From Novosphingobium sp. Rr 2-17 (GTDB lineage Bacteria > Pseudomonadota > Alphaproteobacteria > Sphingomonadales > Sphingomonadaceae): 64,000 nucleotides of DNA. Positions within the stretch are counted from its first letter, which is position 1; each line of letters starts with the position of its first letter. The DNA is taken from contig NZ_AKFJ01000007.1 of the NCBI RefSeq assembly GCF_000272475.1, positions 124,001 to 188,000 of the forward strand. Reading direction: 5' to 3'. The notes beneath the pieces are model-generated. The model was given only the letters and a program-made list of their open reading frames with translations. It made no database searches and was not told where the DNA came from. Position numbers and translations under genes: made by a program. Shown one piece after another: positions 63,302 through 64,000 of this stretch.

Positions 63302-64000
63302 TCAGATCTTCGATGGCGCCGGGGTATCTTCAGCGCCGCCAGGTTGCGGTTTCCCGGCAGCAGGGGCTAGCGCGGCCGCAGGAGTTACAGGCGCTGCCGG
63401 GGCAACGGCCTGGATCGGCGCAGGAGCGGTTACTGCAGCCAACTGAACTGGCACGTCCTCTTCCAGGAAGCTTTTCACGGGCGTTCCAATGGGAAGCTTC
63501 GCGCTGGTACCGGTCATGAAAAATCCAGCAGGGAGGAAGACGATTGCAGAGGTCGCCACGGCCGCACCTCCGCCTGCATGCCCCTTGTCATCGAAGGTGC
63601 CGGAGACCCGAATCTGACGGTCGCCCACTCGCACATACAGGACGCGGCCGGCAAAAGCGCCGGACTTCCCCCACATCCCTTTGTTCCGGACGGATGTAAT
63701 CTCGCCCATTGCCGGGGTGCCCACCGGGATCACGACTTGGCCGTTGATCATCACCGATTCAGCAACCTCGAGAGGAACACGCTGACCCACGGCCAACGCC
63801 TTCTTCAGCGTTGTCAATTCGACAAGCGTGCGAAGGGCAATCTCATGGCCGATATGCAGCATGGGAGGCGCGTTGTTGCCGACGACCAATGGTACCGGCA
63901 TTGACGCGGGCTGCGAAGGCGGGGTCGGTGCCGGCTCCTGCGCGCAAACTGCTGTAGTGATGGAAAGAGTGAGCGCGCCCATAAGGACGCGCGAAAGCAC
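63302..64000 (-). CDS. Exported hypothetical protein, possibly incomplete at the window edge
   Basis: About 232 residues in the window. The N-terminal part (VLSRVLMGALTLSITTAVCAQ) reads as a Sec signal; the first codon at the edge is GTG, so the true start may be there, at the internal ATG at codon 7, or beyond the window. The mature part has HIGHEIALRTLVELTTLKKAL, QVVIPVGTPAMGEITSV and MWGKSGAFAGRVLYVRVGDRQIRVSG, a beta-rich periplasmic domain I know from sphingomonad hypothetical proteins, and a Pro/Ala-rich tail. No function is recognised. Confidence 0.7.
   Translation of the reverse strand: MLSRVLMGALTLSITTAVCAQEPAPTPPSQPASMPVPLVVGNNAPPMLHIGHEIALRTLVELTTLKKALAVGQRVPLEVAESVMINGQVVIPVGTPAMGEITSVRNKGMWGKSGAFAGRVLYVRVGDRQIRVSGTFDDKGHAGGGAAVATSAIVFLPAGFFMTGTSAKLPIGTPVKSFLEEDVPVQLAAVTAPAPIQAVAPAAPVTPAAALAPAAGKPQPGGAEDTPAPSKI

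Overview
The window is GC-rich, densely packed chromosomal DNA from an alphaproteobacterium, most likely a sphingomonad (Sphingomonadales, Novosphingobium/Sphingobium-like). I base this on the protein sequences, the many 4-base start/stop overlaps, a TonB-dependent receptor, a short PutA without a DNA-binding domain but with an Lrp-type PutR, and dispersed palindromic repeats of a kind common in such genomes. I see no phage genes, transposase, rRNA, tRNA or CRISPR array.

Region 1 (1-2255, minus): the N-terminal part of a multi-PAS/GAF sensor protein that runs off the left edge.

Region 2 (2538-31782): a purine catabolism island. A plus-strand run of 16 tightly spaced, mostly overlapping genes (2538-20870) encodes the whole route from purine bases to oxalate: adenine deaminase, guanine deaminase, xanthine dehydrogenase XdhAB with XdhC, an FMO-like flavoprotein in the uricase position, UraH, UraD, PuuE allantoinase, allantoate amidohydrolase, ureidoglycine-glyoxylate aminotransferase, HpxX/Y/Z for oxalurate and HpxW oxamate amidohydrolase, plus an NCS2 permease and a secreted nucleosidase-like protein. 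A short minus-strand interlude (21122-23250) carries a LOG-type phosphoribohydrolase, a purine phosphoribosyltransferase and a LysR regulator. A second plus-strand block (23610-31782) carries a secreted adenosine deaminase, a TonB-dependent receptor, a secreted NUP-family protein, 8-oxoguanine deaminase and a UraA/PbuX-type permease. Together the blocks suggest uptake of purine nucleosides across the outer membrane, deamination and deribosylation in the periplasm, import of bases, and full oxidation and ureide breakdown in the cytoplasm. 8-Oxoguanine would enter at urate.

Region 3 (31957-38269, minus): an operon-like run of a di-heme DUF1592-type protein, a Tat-exported DUF1552 protein, a secreted ankyrin-repeat protein, a cytochrome c' and a cytochrome b561. 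This looks like an uncharacterised exported electron-transfer module.

Region 4 (38593-42237, minus): all four acetyl-CoA carboxylase genes in the order accD-accB-accC-accA, unusual for an alphaproteobacterium.

Region 5 (42699-50124): telA and a membrane partner, Lrp-type regulator/putA divergent pair, and an MFS exporter.

Region 6 (50358-54336, minus): assimilatory sulfate reduction operon cobA-DUF2849-cysI-DUF934-cysH.

Region 7 (54614-64000): a PilZ-XRE fusion regulator, a PAS plus degenerate GGDEF protein, MscS channel and cystathionine beta-lyase, a proline-rich membrane protein, queF, a TM2 protein, a small secreted protein, a GNAT-nitrilase fusion, and an exported hypothetical protein at the right edge.
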